Positions 50,238 through 60,079 of a stretch of DNA of 62,793 nucleotides are shown piece after piece. The position numbers and the translations under genes are program-made. Source of the DNA: HGM04593 sp045589695 (GTDB taxonomy: Bacteria > Bacteroidota > Bacteroidia > Bacteroidales > Bacteroidaceae); NCBI GenBank assembly GCA_045589695.1, contig JAZNPP010000030.1, positions 1 through 62,793 of the forward strand, in the 5' to 3' direction. Position 1 is the first letter of the stretch, and each line of letters opens with the position of its first letter. Below the pieces are notes generated by a model. That model did not search any database. It was not told the origin of the DNA and saw only the letters and a list, made by a program, of their open reading frames with translations.

Positions 50238-50327
50238 ATGCCTAGCGGAAAAAAGAAAAAAAGACATAAAATGTCTACGCACAAGCGTAAAAAAAGACTG
50301 AGAAAGAACAGACATAAGAGCAAGTAA
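50238..50327 (+). CDS. mS38 (AURKAIP1/COX24)-like tiny basic ribosomal protein
   Basis: 29 aa beginning MPSGKKKKRHKMSTHKRKKR; about two thirds of residues are Lys, Arg or His, with no acidic residue. The KRHKM-x-THKRKKR-x-RKNRHK pattern matches the AURKAIP1/COX24 domain, known as mS38 in mitochondrial small subunits, and present as a very short protein in Bacteroidota. It would act on the 30S ribosome. It is 27 bp after the HU gene and before RNase G/E, a conserved position. It is easily missed because of its size. Confidence 0.8.
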   Translation: MPSGKKKKRHKMSTHKRKKRLRKNRHKSK

Positions 50328-50345
50328 GCCTTAGCCTGTAGAAAC

Positions 50346-50400
50346 ACAAAAAACAAACTTGCAAGGAGAGTTAAAAAGACTTCAAGTTTGTTTTTTGTTT
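50346..50400 (+). terminator. Terminator after the mS38-like gene
   Basis: 16-bp stem (50346-50361 / 50383-50398) with a 21-base loop and a T-rich 3' arm. It partly separates the HU unit from RNase G/E. Confidence 0.75.
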
Positions 50401-50461
50401 TAAAAGGAAAAGGGACTCGCCATAATTAAAAGGAGCCCCTCTAAATCAAATTGAAAGAATT

Positions 50462-52039
50462 GTGACAAGCGAACTGATTGTAGATGTTCAATCTCAGGAA
50501 ATATCCATAGCGATTACTGAAGAAAAGCAGTTGGTGGAGTTCCAGAGAGAGAAACAGACAGACACCTTTTCAGTAGGCAACATATATCACGGGCGTGTCA
50601 AGAAAATTATGCCCGGATTGAATGCCTGCTTCGTTGATGTAGGTTCCGAAAAAGAAGCATTTCTTCACTATTCCGATTTAGGACCCCAATTTTACTCTCT
50701 ACAGAGATATTTGAAACAGGTCACAAGTGACCGTAAGAAAAATTTCCCGATAGCAAAGGCATCCATCATGCCTGAAAAGAAGAAAGAGGGAAACATTGCC
50801 GAAGCGTTACAGACAGGGCAGGAAATTTTGGTACAGATAACCAAAGAGCCCATTAACACTAAAGGCCCAAGACTGACATGTGAACTCTCGTTCGCGGGAC
50901 GTTTCCTGATACTCATCCCTTTTGAAGACAAGGTATCGGTATCGTCGAAAATAAAATCCCCGGAAGAGCGCACACGACTGAAACAGCTGATGCAGAGCAT
51001 TAAGCCAAAGAACTTCGGAATTATCGTACGCACAGTCGCCGAAGGCAAAAAGGTCGCAGAACTCGACAACGAGCTGCGTTCGCTCGTAGCCAACTGGGAA
51101 TCATTGGTCGGCAAGGTGCAGAAAAGCACAAAGCCCCCTACAGTCGTGCATGAGGAATCGGACAGGACACTCGCTCTGCTAAGAGACCTTTTCAACCCGT
51201 CGTACGAAAGCATACATGTCAATGACATTGAGGTCTACAAGAGAATTAAGAATTACGTGTCGGTAATTGCGCCGGAAAGCGTTGATATCATAAAGCTTTA
51301 CCGTGGCGAATTGCCTATTTTTGACCACTTCGGCATAACGAAACAGATTAAGTCGTCATTCGGACGTATCGTTTCATTCAAGGGAGGCGCTTACCTTGTT
51401 ATAGAGCACACCGAAGCGCTTCACGTCGTAGACGTGAACAGCGGCAACAGAGCCCGTAACAACGCGAGCAACCAAGAAGAGAACGCCCTTGAAGTGAACC
51501 TTGGAGCCGCAGATGAGTTGGCACGTCAATTACGTTTACGTGACATGGGCGGCATTATCGTTGTCGATTTCATCGACATGGACAAGGCCGAACATCGCCA
51601 AGCATTGTACGAAAGAATGAACGAGAACATGGGACGTGACAGGGCAAAACACAACATTCTGCCATTAAGCAAATTCGGCCTTATGCAGATAACACGCCAA
51701 AGAGTACGTCCTGCAACGAACATGGAGGTTGAGGAGAGTTGCCCCGTATGCAACGGGAAAGGCAAGATTCAGCCGTCGGTACTTTTTACCGAGACATTGG
51801 AGAGCAAGATTGAAACAATGGCAAAGACCATTGGCCTGAAGCGATTCAGGTTGCACGTCCACCCTTATGTCGCAGCTTACATAAAGAAAGGCTTTATATC
51901 GACATACAGGAAGTGGCAGATGAAGTACGGAATAGGAGTTCGTGTCATACCCGACCAGAAACTTGCATATCTTGAATACCATTTCTATGACAAGAAAGGC
52001 AACGAGATTGACATGAAAGAGGAATCAGAACTGAAATAA
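50462..52039 (+). CDS. rng: Ribonuclease G/E family endoribonuclease
   Basis: 525 aa. Start is GTG (50462), the first in-frame start that keeps TSELIVDVQ. S1 domain (about 35-130) with YHGRVKKIMPGLNACFVDVG; RNase-H-like and DNase-I-like catalytic part with the metal aspartates D324 in HVVDVNSGN and D369 in VVDFIDM; zinc-link CPVC (C427, C430) that joins dimers. No long C-terminal scaffold, so RNase G size. It cuts single-stranded AU-rich RNA, including rRNA precursors and mRNA. Confidence 0.94.
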   Translation: MTSELIVDVQSQEISIAITEEKQLVEFQREKQTDTFSVGNIYHGRVKKIMPGLNACFVDVGSEKEAFLHYSDLGPQFYSLQRYLKQVTSDRKKNFPIAKASIMPEKKKEGNIAEALQTGQEILVQITKEPINTKGPRLTCELSFAGRFLILIPFEDKVSVSSKIKSPEERTRLKQLMQSIKPKNFGIIVRTVAEGKKVAELDNELRSLVANWESLVGKVQKSTKPPTVVHEESDRTLALLRDLFNPSYESIHVNDIEVYKRIKNYVSVIAPESVDIIKLYRGELPIFDHFGITKQIKSSFGRIVSFKGGAYLVIEHTEALHVVDVNSGNRARNNASNQEENALEVNLGAADELARQLRLRDMGGIIVVDFIDMDKAEHRQALYERMNENMGRDRAKHNILPLSKFGLMQITRQRVRPATNMEVEESCPVCNGKGKIQPSVLFTETLESKIETMAKTIGLKRFRLHVHPYVAAYIKKGFISTYRKWQMKYGIGVRVIPDQKLAYLEYHFYDKKGNEIDMKEESELK

Positions 52040-52060
52040 CTGCTCACCCAACGCAGTTAC

Positions 52061-52107
52061 AATAAACATTCAGGGCGGCTATTCAATAGCCGCCCTGAAT
52101 GTTTATT
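52061..52107. terminator. Bidirectional terminator between rng and the phosphoglucomutase gene
   Basis: 23-bp perfect arms 52061-52083 and 52085-52107 around one base; AT-rich ends, GC-rich core. Confidence 0.9.
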
Positions 52108-52124
52108 GTTTATGACATCTGAAA

Positions 52125-53864
52125 TCAGATGCCCATAGCCTTCTTCATAGCCTCTATAGTCTCGTCAGCCTTCGCGCACGCGTCGGCATAGCAGTTGCGG
52201 CAACCCATCTTGCCCTTAGCCTCCATATAGAACTTGATCTTAGGCTCAGTACCCGAAGGACGTACGGAAACCTTGTTTCCGCTCTCAGTGAAGTACTGCA
52301 GAACATTTGAAGGCTCCGGCATGTCAATATCGGTAACATTGCCCTCGCCGTCCACCTGCTTCATTGACTTGAAATCTTTATAGCATACAACCTTCTCGCC
52401 AGCCATCTCCTTAAGAGGGTTAGCGCGGAAATTCTCCATCATCTGACGAATCTCGTCTGCGCCGCTCTTGCCCGGCTTAACGACATTCACGGTAACCTCC
52501 TTAGAGAAACCGTACTCAACATATATATCCATAAGCATCTGATAAAGGCTCTTGCCGTTATCTTTTGCCCACGCCGCTACTTCAGCAATCAAGCTGCATG
52601 CCGAAACAGAGTCCTTGTCACGGCAGAAATCCTCAGCGAGGAAGCCGAAGCTCTCTTCACCGCCGCCGATGTATTTAGCAATGCCTTCATTGTCACGGAT
52701 AACCTTGGCTATCCACTTGAAGCCAGTGTAGCAGTCATACATCTTGATATTGTTCTTTTCGGCGATATTCTTGATGACCTCTGTAGTAACGATAGTCTTT
52801 ACGACGAACTCCTTGCCGGTCATCTTGCCTAACGCACGATACTGGGTAATGATATAGTAAAGGAATATCATGCAAGTCTGGTTGCCGTTCACAATCATCC
52901 ACTCGCCCTCGTCGTTCTTGCAGGCAATGGCAAGACGGTCGGCGTCGGGATCTGAAGCCATAACAAGGTCGGCGTCAATTTTCTTGGCAAGATTGATTGC
53001 CATTGTCATAGCCTCGGGATTCTCAGGATTAGGAGAAACAACAGTCGGGAAGTTGCCGTCCTTGACCATCTGTTCCTCGACGCAATGAATGTTCTCAAAA
53101 CCCCACTGACGCAAAGACGCCGGAATAAGAACACGTCCGCATCCGTGGATAGGCGTATATACAATCTTAAGATCCTTGTGACGTTCGATTACATCGGGAG
53201 CGATAGAAAGCGTATGAACTTTGTCGAGGAACGCTTTGTCAATCTCTTCGCCGATGACCTCAATGAGAGCCGGGTTGCCGACGAACTTAATGTCTTCAAC
53301 ATTCACCTTCTCCACGTTCTTGATTGTGTTCACATCGTGCGGAGAGAGCATCTGAGCGCCGTCGTCCCAGTAAGCCTTGTAACCGTTGTATTCCTTAGGG
53401 TTATGGCTGGCAGTGATGTTCACGCCGCTCTGACAGCCGAGATAGCGTATCGCGAAAGAGATTTCGGGCGTAGGACGCAAGTCCTCGAAAAGATACACCT
53501 TGATGCCGTTAGCAGAAAAGATGTTCGCTGTTATTTCGGCAAAAAGACGGCTATTGTTTCTGCAATCATGGCCTACGACAACAGATATCTGCTCCTTGTC
53601 CTTGAAACACTCGTTGAGATAGTTGGCCAAGCCCTGAGTAGCCTTGCCCACTGTATAAATGTTCATACGGTTGCTTCCGGCTCCCATAATACCGCGCAGA
53701 CCGCCTGTTCCGAACTCGAGTTCACGATAGAATGCGTCGATAAGCGGCGTCTTGTCCTCATTGTCGAGCATCTGCCGAACCTCTTTGCGTGTCTCTTCGT
53801 CATAATTCGGTGAAAGCCATTCATTAGCTTTTTCAGTCACCATTTTTATCAATTCCTGGTCCAT
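52125..53864 (-). CDS. Alpha-D-phosphohexomutase (phosphoglucomutase/phosphomannomutase)
   Basis: 579 aa. Interconverts hexose 1- and 6-phosphates. Phosphoserine loop TASHNPKEYNG with S153; metal loop DPDADR (D305, D307, D309); sugar loop GGEESFGF; phosphate-binding loop RPSGTEPKIKFY. The 580-residue length and the DDGAQ tail after the active-site serine match the PgcA-like group in Bacteroidota. Single gene with its own promoter at 53926. It feeds nucleotide-sugar synthesis needed by the glycosyltransferases at the right end. Confidence 0.94.
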   Translation of the reverse strand: MDQELIKMVTEKANEWLSPNYDEETRKEVRQMLDNEDKTPLIDAFYRELEFGTGGLRGIMGAGSNRMNIYTVGKATQGLANYLNECFKDKEQISVVVGHDCRNNSRLFAEITANIFSANGIKVYLFEDLRPTPEISFAIRYLGCQSGVNITASHNPKEYNGYKAYWDDGAQMLSPHDVNTIKNVEKVNVEDIKFVGNPALIEVIGEEIDKAFLDKVHTLSIAPDVIERHKDLKIVYTPIHGCGRVLIPASLRQWGFENIHCVEEQMVKDGNFPTVVSPNPENPEAMTMAINLAKKIDADLVMASDPDADRLAIACKNDEGEWMIVNGNQTCMIFLYYIITQYRALGKMTGKEFVVKTIVTTEVIKNIAEKNNIKMYDCYTGFKWIAKVIRDNEGIAKYIGGGEESFGFLAEDFCRDKDSVSACSLIAEVAAWAKDNGKSLYQMLMDIYVEYGFSKEVTVNVVKPGKSGADEIRQMMENFRANPLKEMAGEKVVCYKDFKSMKQVDGEGNVTDIDMPEPSNVLQYFTESGNKVSVRPSGTEPKIKFYMEAKGKMGCRNCYADACAKADETIEAMKKAMGI

Positions 53865-53925
53865 AATAAATATATAATGATTAATGTATTATAAACAATT
53901 TAACTCTACACATTACTCATAACCG

Positions 53926-53933
53926 CAAATATA
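53926..53933 (-). promoter_or_regulatory. Promoter -7 box of the phosphohexomutase gene
   Basis: CAAATATA on plus reads TATATTTG on minus; leader about 58 nt. Confidence 0.65.
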
Positions 53934-54031
53934 ATAACAAATGAGCGAGAAATATGAAGCTTGCTTCAATATTTTTCAAAGCGGATGCAGAAAATATTCG
54001 GGCTTTAGTTCAAACACGTCCAAATCTTTGA

Positions 54032-55678
54032 TTATTTTGCACTTGGCACAAGATATCTGTCACCTGTTTCTTCCGCAATCTTTCTCCAGAAATCGGCCGG
54101 ATAACCGGGACGGACTATTTTGCCTGCAAGTCCGGTATTTGAGCGCATAAGCTTGCCGTCAGCTTCTTCTTTTACCACGAAGTCGTTATACTTCACTATC
54201 ACTTTCTCTCCGAATTTACGCCATTCCGCAAGAGCATGCTCTGCACTTTCGCAGGTAAAATCCGTAAGCACTTTTACAGCATGCTTAGGAGAAACGCCAT
54301 AAGCCTCGGCAGCGTCCCGCTCTACCCTCTTGCTCTGCTCATAAAGCGATTTTTCAAGACGGCTTTGAACAGCACGCATGTCATCGATTACCATTGAGTA
54401 CTTTGGATATATCATATTGGAAACCCAATTGAAAACCCAGAACGATGACTTCCATGAAAACTCCACAGGGTCGGCATATTCCGCGGCATAGCAAGCGGGA
54501 ACAGCTGTAGCGCAGCAGTAAACAGGAGTATACACCACCATATTGGCGTCATCTGTTCCGAACCACATGACACCGCCCACAGCGTCAGGAAGATACGAGC
54601 GAAGCTGAGCCACAAAAGTGAAAGCCGTCTGGAACGTAGAGATAGGACGCTCGTTGAAATACTCCTTGCCGTCCACCTCGCAGCTCAACGGCGACATACG
54701 GTAAGGCATTTTATAAGGCCCTGCGCCCAAATCGCCAGTAATATCGAACGGAGTTCCCTCATAATGGTCTCTCATGCCGTTCTGAACATCCTGCAACGAC
54801 AACGGAGCCTTTGGCTTGAAATAGAGCGGCATAGGCTCAGCCGTCGCATCGCCCGAAGCCCAAGCGACATATTTCGACATATCGGCATCGGCGAACATAT
54901 TGAAAAAGCTCCACACACGGGCATCGCAGTAACGCAGACCGCCGAAGTCGGCAGGACAGTAGGCCGCGGCGAAATCAAAATCGGCGTCAGAGCCATTGTA
55001 GTAACCCATCTTGCGCGCGAACTTTATGACATCCTTCGAACAGAGGACATTCTCCTTGTCTTTCATGTCGAACTTGCGGATGCGGGCCTGGTTCGCATGC
55101 GCCGAGATACAGTCGTCAGGGATACGCACCGCCACCCAGACAGCGCCCTTCTCGTGAGGTCCTTTGCTTATCATTTCCAGCACCCACGCCTCGTCGGGAT
55201 CGGCAATGGAGAAACTTTCGCCGCTGCTGTAGTAACCGTATTCCTGAACAAGCGACGTCATCACGTCAATAGCCTCACGTGCCGTCCTTGAACGCTGCAA
55301 CGCAATATACATGAGACTGCCGTAATCGATAATGCCTGTCGTATCGACAAGTTCGGGACGGCCGCCAAAGGTCGTTTCCGCAATAGCCACCTGATGTTCG
55401 TTGATATTTCCCACCACATTGTATGTCACAGGAGCTTCGGGTATCTGTCCCAAGAGGACGCCGGTATCCCAATCGTAAACGTCGCGCATGGTACCCTGAG
55501 TATGTCTTGCCGCAGGGAAATGAGCGAGAAAGCCGCTCATACCGTAACTGTCGGCACTGTATGTTATGAATACCGAGCCGTCGGCCGACGCCTTTTTGCC
55601 GACAAGGAAATTAGTACACGAAATGCCGGAACAGAAAGAGAATATCGCGACCGACACAGTTATCAGAAATCTTTTCAT
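54032..55678 (-). CDS. C69-family dipeptidase (PepD type)
   Basis: 548 aa. Signal peptide (ITVSVAIFSFCSG) leads straight to the catalytic N-terminal nucleophile Cys21 in SCTNFLVGKKASADGS, so export and self-processing expose the active residue. FGGRPELVDTTGIIDYG and GESFSIADPDEAWVLE are family blocks. C69 enzymes hydrolyse dipeptides with broad specificity and here probably act in the periplasm on peptide or wall fragments. Last of the flippase-M23-C69 run, 15 bp behind the M23 gene. Confidence 0.92.
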   Translation of the reverse strand: MKRFLITVSVAIFSFCSGISCTNFLVGKKASADGSVFITYSADSYGMSGFLAHFPAARHTQGTMRDVYDWDTGVLLGQIPEAPVTYNVVGNINEHQVAIAETTFGGRPELVDTTGIIDYGSLMYIALQRSRTAREAIDVMTSLVQEYGYYSSGESFSIADPDEAWVLEMISKGPHEKGAVWVAVRIPDDCISAHANQARIRKFDMKDKENVLCSKDVIKFARKMGYYNGSDADFDFAAAYCPADFGGLRYCDARVWSFFNMFADADMSKYVAWASGDATAEPMPLYFKPKAPLSLQDVQNGMRDHYEGTPFDITGDLGAGPYKMPYRMSPLSCEVDGKEYFNERPISTFQTAFTFVAQLRSYLPDAVGGVMWFGTDDANMVVYTPVYCCATAVPACYAAEYADPVEFSWKSSFWVFNWVSNMIYPKYSMVIDDMRAVQSRLEKSLYEQSKRVERDAAEAYGVSPKHAVKVLTDFTCESAEHALAEWRKFGEKVIVKYNDFVVKEEADGKLMRSNTGLAGKIVRPGYPADFWRKIAEETGDRYLVPSAK

Positions 55679-55693
55679 AGCATATATTTATTT

Positions 55694-57367
55694 TTAATAA
55701 TTTATCTCTTCTTCAAAAACAGACTCATTGCCGCAATCGTCAGTAACAGACAGCCTAAGGAGGCGTTTTCCCCGCCTTACCCCTTCACGTTTCATGTCAA
55801 GCGTCAAAGTTTTGTTCTTGCTGCTGTACTCAAAGAGAATGAACTTGCCGTCAATAGTACCTTTAAACGCGCTCAAAGAGGTTTCGTTTTCAGCCACCTC
55901 GAACGAAACGGCACCGCTTTGGCTCCACAGTTCTTTGTTTACAGGAGTGAGTTCAGGGGCTACAGTGTCAATTGCGGCCTCGTAGCAGCTGAGGCAACGG
56001 ATATTAGCAGTCAGCCAGCCGTTCTCATACGTTCCGCCGACCGACGAACTGTCATCAGGCTCTACGTGTCTTATATAAAGCTTAGAGTTGTCTACAGGCA
56101 GGCCGTTTCCGACCCACAGCGACAGCTTCGCTCCGCGCAGCATGGGATAGACCGTGTCGGCAAGGCAGTACCGCCACGAAAGCGTATCACCCTTTTGCAA
56201 TGTAATATTCAGAAACGCGTCCTCGAAAAGCACGCCGCGAGGCACGGAGAGACGCATGCCGAGATATTCGACCTTGTTGTCGGCGTTACAATAAAGAGTA
56301 TGCGAAGATTTCGGGAAGGGAGGGATGCCACTTCTCTTGCCTTTTACGACAAACGAGCAACTGACAGCATTCCCATGAAAATCGGTAACCTTGCACTCTA
56401 CATTATACAGCCGTTCTTCATTTACCGAGAGCCAACCGTTTCCCTCTCCTGCATTCAAGAGCCTCAGCCTATTGTTCGGCGCGACATACAGCTTCTGAAA
56501 CCACTCGTCATTGTAATAAAGACGCCCGTAATCGACCCAGGAATTAATGTAAAGGTCTTCGCTGAATGAGAAATTTTCCATTGACGACGAAAAACGGCAG
56601 TCGCCGTCTATAACGAGTTCGGTCTTATAAACGCCATATTTATTGTTCGTGCCGTCCATAAAATCAATAGTCCTTATACCGAACGCAATATCGCCCCACG
56701 CCTCTATCGTGTCTGGCACAGCGTCGCCCTTCACGTCGTAGACCCTCGAATCCGCAGCCCCTGAAAGAGCCCCTTTGCCGGGTTTTGGATATACGGCAAG
56801 CCCGTATATCTTCGGCAGCGTCGTGTCCTTGATTCTCTCCTTGTAAAAGCGAAGCGGGTCATACAGTTCGTTGCCCGATGCGTCACGCACTTCAAAATGA
56901 AGATGCGGTCCGAAGGAATAGCCCGAGTTGCCGGCAAAGGCCAGGACTTCGCCGCAATGAACAGGAAACTCTCCGGGCTTGAACCATACATTGACACCGA
57001 ACTGTTCCTTTTTGTACTGAATGTCACGCACACGTTTTTCCACCCCTTTCGGAAAACGGTCGAGATGCGCGTACACAGTCATATAACCGTTATCATGCAT
57101 CACATAGAGAGCTTTCCCGTAACCGCCCGGAGTCACCGCCGCACGGCATATGTATCCGTCGGCGACGCATCTTATCGGCAGCCCTGTCACGCCTTGCGTC
57201 TTGAAATCAAGCCCTGAGTGAAAATGATTCGTACGCAGTTCCCCGAAATTGCCGCTCAGATAAAGCGGAAAATCAAAAGGAGGCAATAACGAAACATTGC
57301 CCGTTTGAGCATACGACAACGACGGCATTACGCAACATATAATAAGCAACAAAATAACCCTTCTCAT
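55694..57367 (-). CDS. M23-family metallopeptidase (LytM domain)
   Basis: 557 aa. Signal peptide (ILLLIICCVMPSLSYA-Q), then an N-terminal LytM domain (about 30-170) with HSGLD (H50, D54), VYAHL (H101) and GPHLHFEV (H155, H157), the full zinc and catalytic set. This cleaves peptidoglycan cross-bridges. The remaining 370 residues are beta-rich and look Ig-like, probably substrate recognition. Its start overlaps the flippase stop by 4 bp (ATGA), so both are translated together. Confidence 0.93.
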   Translation of the reverse strand: MRRVILLLIICCVMPSLSYAQTGNVSLLPPFDFPLYLSGNFGELRTNHFHSGLDFKTQGVTGLPIRCVADGYICRAAVTPGGYGKALYVMHDNGYMTVYAHLDRFPKGVEKRVRDIQYKKEQFGVNVWFKPGEFPVHCGEVLAFAGNSGYSFGPHLHFEVRDASGNELYDPLRFYKERIKDTTLPKIYGLAVYPKPGKGALSGAADSRVYDVKGDAVPDTIEAWGDIAFGIRTIDFMDGTNNKYGVYKTELVIDGDCRFSSSMENFSFSEDLYINSWVDYGRLYYNDEWFQKLYVAPNNRLRLLNAGEGNGWLSVNEERLYNVECKVTDFHGNAVSCSFVVKGKRSGIPPFPKSSHTLYCNADNKVEYLGMRLSVPRGVLFEDAFLNITLQKGDTLSWRYCLADTVYPMLRGAKLSLWVGNGLPVDNSKLYIRHVEPDDSSSVGGTYENGWLTANIRCLSCYEAAIDTVAPELTPVNKELWSQSGAVSFEVAENETSLSAFKGTIDGKFILFEYSSKNKTLTLDMKREGVRRGKRLLRLSVTDDCGNESVFEEEINY

Positions 57368-58884
57368 CTTTTGAATATCCTTAGAAACTTTTTGATGTAA
57401 TTCTTGAGTCTGCCGTAAACAGCGACTTTTTCTCTAATCTTTTTTATAGATACCGCAAATGACAAAAGCAAGAATATTGAAGATAAAAACCATAGGAACG
57501 GCATGCTTTCATATTGCAGAGAGAGAGTTATCACGCACAGGAACAGAGTCAATTGAATAAAGAATATTCGCCATACGCTCTTGGAAAATTTCAAACCATA
57601 TCTTTTCTTTGCGACTATCCACAACATAATGAAATCGCAAACGTGAGCCAATGCCATACCGGCGCCGACACCTATGAAACCGCATATATTGTAACCCGCC
57701 ACGACAAAGAACAACAACATCACATTATAGACACTCTCGAGCAGCACATATAAACGGGACTCGTTCTTCGATATCGACAAGTACGAAAGCGGATAAGTCA
57801 ATGTCCTTGCAAACATTCCGAGCATTCCGACCTGTGCCATCGAGATAGCCGGCGCGAATGCCGTATCATAAAACAGAGGTACAAGAATCGGCATCACAGC
57901 GACGAATGTCATAAGCAAGGGCGACTGAACGAGCAACTGCACCTCAGCCTGTTCGTTCACAATAACATTAACCTTATCTTTGTCCGATATAACGGACGCC
58001 AAGCGTGGATAGTATTCCGAATCGAATGCTGAAAAAAGTATTCCCGGCAACATCATCATTATGACAAAGCCCGCATTGAAGATACCGGCAACCTCGTTGC
58101 CGCCGAAATCCTTTAATATAGCGTATATGAGCCATAGTATCAGGGAACTCAGCATAGCCACGAACATATAGCCTATTCCAAGCTTTACGATATCCGAGCC
58201 CTCTTTGAGAACGGAAAACGAAAAAGGCGATGACTCATATCGGTACAAAGAGCTTGACAAAAAAAGGATAATGCACATTTGTATAAAGGCTACAAGAAAA
58301 ATCGAAAGGAAAATACCGTCCAAGCCCATGAAGATATATAGCGGCACAGAAACCAGCAAGGTCGGGACCGCAATCGCCGTTATGTATATCGTTATCCTTG
58401 TAAGGTTCTGCGTTCCTCGCAACACCGCCAATTCTCCGTTTGTCACAGCCATAAACAACAGTACAGGCGACAAGAGCATAAGACGCAGCAAAAAGAATTC
58501 TCCGCCGTCAAACAGCCACATATTAATGAATGGCGTAACAGCAAGCATTACCAACATTCCGAGCAAGCCGGTAAAGAGAGCAATGCTGCGCACAACCTTT
58601 ACGCAGCGTTTGACATCGCTTTCGTTTTTTGCATACGCATTGGAAAGAGCCCGCACGCCGCTAAAAGAGAGACCGAGACCAGTCGCATCGCTTATCATCT
58701 GCAAAGTGCGGTTACACATCGCTATAATGCCGAGTCCGTATGTTCCAAGAATTTTAGCGGCGGCCTTATTCTTAACAATGCCCAAAAGCATTGAAAAGCC
58801 TTGCGCTCCGCTGAACATGCCTATGTATTTCATTACACGGCCATGCCCTCCCTGCCTGTTTTCAGACTCTTTTCCCGTACTCAT
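57364..58884 (-). CDS. Wzx-like polysaccharide flippase
   Basis: 506 aa with about 12-14 hydrophobic helices, MATE/MVF-superfamily oligosaccharide flippase of the WzxE/O-antigen translocase type: KYIGMFSGAQGFSMLLGIVKNK start and LGTYGLGIIAMCNR, with GVRALSNAYA after the first pair. The C-terminus is basic. It moves undecaprenyl-linked glycans across the inner membrane. It diverges from three glycosyltransferases across a 213-bp promoter region, the usual layout of a polysaccharide locus. Confidence 0.9.
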   Translation of the reverse strand: MSTGKESENRQGGHGRVMKYIGMFSGAQGFSMLLGIVKNKAAAKILGTYGLGIIAMCNRTLQMISDATGLGLSFSGVRALSNAYAKNESDVKRCVKVVRSIALFTGLLGMLVMLAVTPFINMWLFDGGEFFLLRLMLLSPVLLFMAVTNGELAVLRGTQNLTRITIYITAIAVPTLLVSVPLYIFMGLDGIFLSIFLVAFIQMCIILFLSSSLYRYESSPFSFSVLKEGSDIVKLGIGYMFVAMLSSLILWLIYAILKDFGGNEVAGIFNAGFVIMMMLPGILFSAFDSEYYPRLASVISDKDKVNVIVNEQAEVQLLVQSPLLMTFVAVMPILVPLFYDTAFAPAISMAQVGMLGMFARTLTYPLSYLSISKNESRLYVLLESVYNVMLLFFVVAGYNICGFIGVGAGMALAHVCDFIMLWIVAKKRYGLKFSKSVWRIFFIQLTLFLCVITLSLQYESMPFLWFLSSIFLLLSFAVSIKKIREKVAVYGRLKNYIKKFLRIFKR

Positions 58885-58905
58885 CGCAATATAAATAATT
58901 ATTTG

Positions 58906-58913
58906 CGAATATA
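58906..58913 (-). promoter_or_regulatory. Promoter -7 box of the flippase-M23-C69 run
   Basis: CGAATATA on plus reads TATATTCG on minus, a one-base variant. Confidence 0.5.
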
Positions 58914-59039
58914 CGCTTTTTAGCCCGAATTGTAAAATTTAATCGCCGCATATTTGGATATTCGGCGAAGAGGAGCGAAAGCATGCGTTAAACAGATAAA
59001 ACATTATTGACAAATTAGATTGTATTCATATATTTTTAC

Positions 59040-59047
59040 TAACTTTG
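59040..59047 (+). promoter_or_regulatory. Promoter -7 box of the glycosyltransferase run
   Basis: TAACTTTG followed by CAA, with TTG near 59020 as a weak -33. Same box as at 17750. Confidence 0.65.
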
Positions 59048-59097
59048 CAATTAACGGCGGACAGGCCGTATAAACATAACAGCAGAGAACTACCAAA

Positions 59098-60072
59098 ATG
59101 AAATTAAGCATAATAGTACCGGTATACAAAGTCAGAAGACACTTGCAGAAATGCATTGAAAGCATTCTGCAGCAGACATATACCGACTACGAGCTTATTC
59201 TTGTAGATGACGGTTCCCCCGATGGTTGCGGAGCCATATGCGACCGCTACGCACAGGAGTGCGATAAAGTAAAGGTAATACACAAAAAGAACGGAGGCTT
59301 GTCGTCGGCCCGCAATGCCGGAATAGCCGTAGCTAAAGGAGAATACATAACATTCGTGGACGGCGACGACACCATTGCGTCAGGGACATACTATTATAAC
59401 ATGCATATTCTGCTGTCAAATCCTGACATCGACATACTTGAATACCCTGTAATAAGAGACTACGAATCGCCAAAAAGCGATGTCGTGTCATTCAGTCCGC
59501 AAAAGATCAGCGGCAACCCGGATGTATTCATAGATTGGATAAAACGCAAAGGATATGACCACGGCTACGCATGGAACAAGATATATCGTGCAGAGATGTT
59601 CCTTTTCGTGAGGTTCCCCGAAGGCGAAGTGTTCGAAGACATGTACACGACCCCAATGCTGTACGAAAGCGCATACAATGTCTACTATTCGGACTGCGGC
59701 TTCTATTACTATTACAAACATGAAAAGAGCATAACAACGAACTACTCATTCAAGTCACAGTACTACTTATACAGGAATACGCTGTCGCTGTTCAAGAAAG
59801 TTAATGACACGTATAAAATGCACGAAGAGGCAAAAGAGCTTCAGTTTTCTTGCCTTGACAGGCTCACAGACCTTCACCGCTGCAGCGACGGAGAGAAAGA
59901 CGAATACAAAAAGGCAAGAGAGATGATGAGCCGTGAAAGACGCATCGGCATTCAAGAATTGTTCAAGATGAACATACCCACAAGCCGTAAGATAAAATTC
60001 GTTATATATTCAATCTTCGGCGTAAGGGCGCATTGCCTGCTTTTTGCTACCATACATAAAAAACTTTGCTGA
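59098..60072 (+). CDS. Glycosyltransferase family 2 (first)
   Basis: 324 aa GT-A fold. KLSIIVPVYKVRRHLQKCIES start, ILVDDGSPDGC (nucleotide site), GLSSARNAGI, and the metal DxD in FVDGDD (near 94-99). A conserved C-terminal helix is rich in Tyr (YSDCGFYYYYKH). No membrane helix. Adds a sugar from a nucleotide sugar to a lipid-linked or surface glycan. First of three genes in a row. Confidence 0.93.
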   Translation: MKLSIIVPVYKVRRHLQKCIESILQQTYTDYELILVDDGSPDGCGAICDRYAQECDKVKVIHKKNGGLSSARNAGIAVAKGEYITFVDGDDTIASGTYYYNMHILLSNPDIDILEYPVIRDYESPKSDVVSFSPQKISGNPDVFIDWIKRKGYDHGYAWNKIYRAEMFLFVRFPEGEVFEDMYTTPMLYESAYNVYYSDCGFYYYYKHEKSITTNYSFKSQYYLYRNTLSLFKKVNDTYKMHEEAKELQFSCLDRLTDLHRCSDGEKDEYKKAREMMSRERRIGIQELFKMNIPTSRKIKFVIYSIFGVRAHCLLFATIHKKLC

Positions 60073-60079
60073 CAACACC

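Noticed and set aside
53951..53974. Terminator for the C69 gene
   Set aside because: A short imperfect hairpin is present but lacks a U tract on the minus strand.
55394..56569. 391-codon frame antisense to the C69 and M23 genes
   Set aside because: Covers the junction of two sure genes; no start context and no domain.
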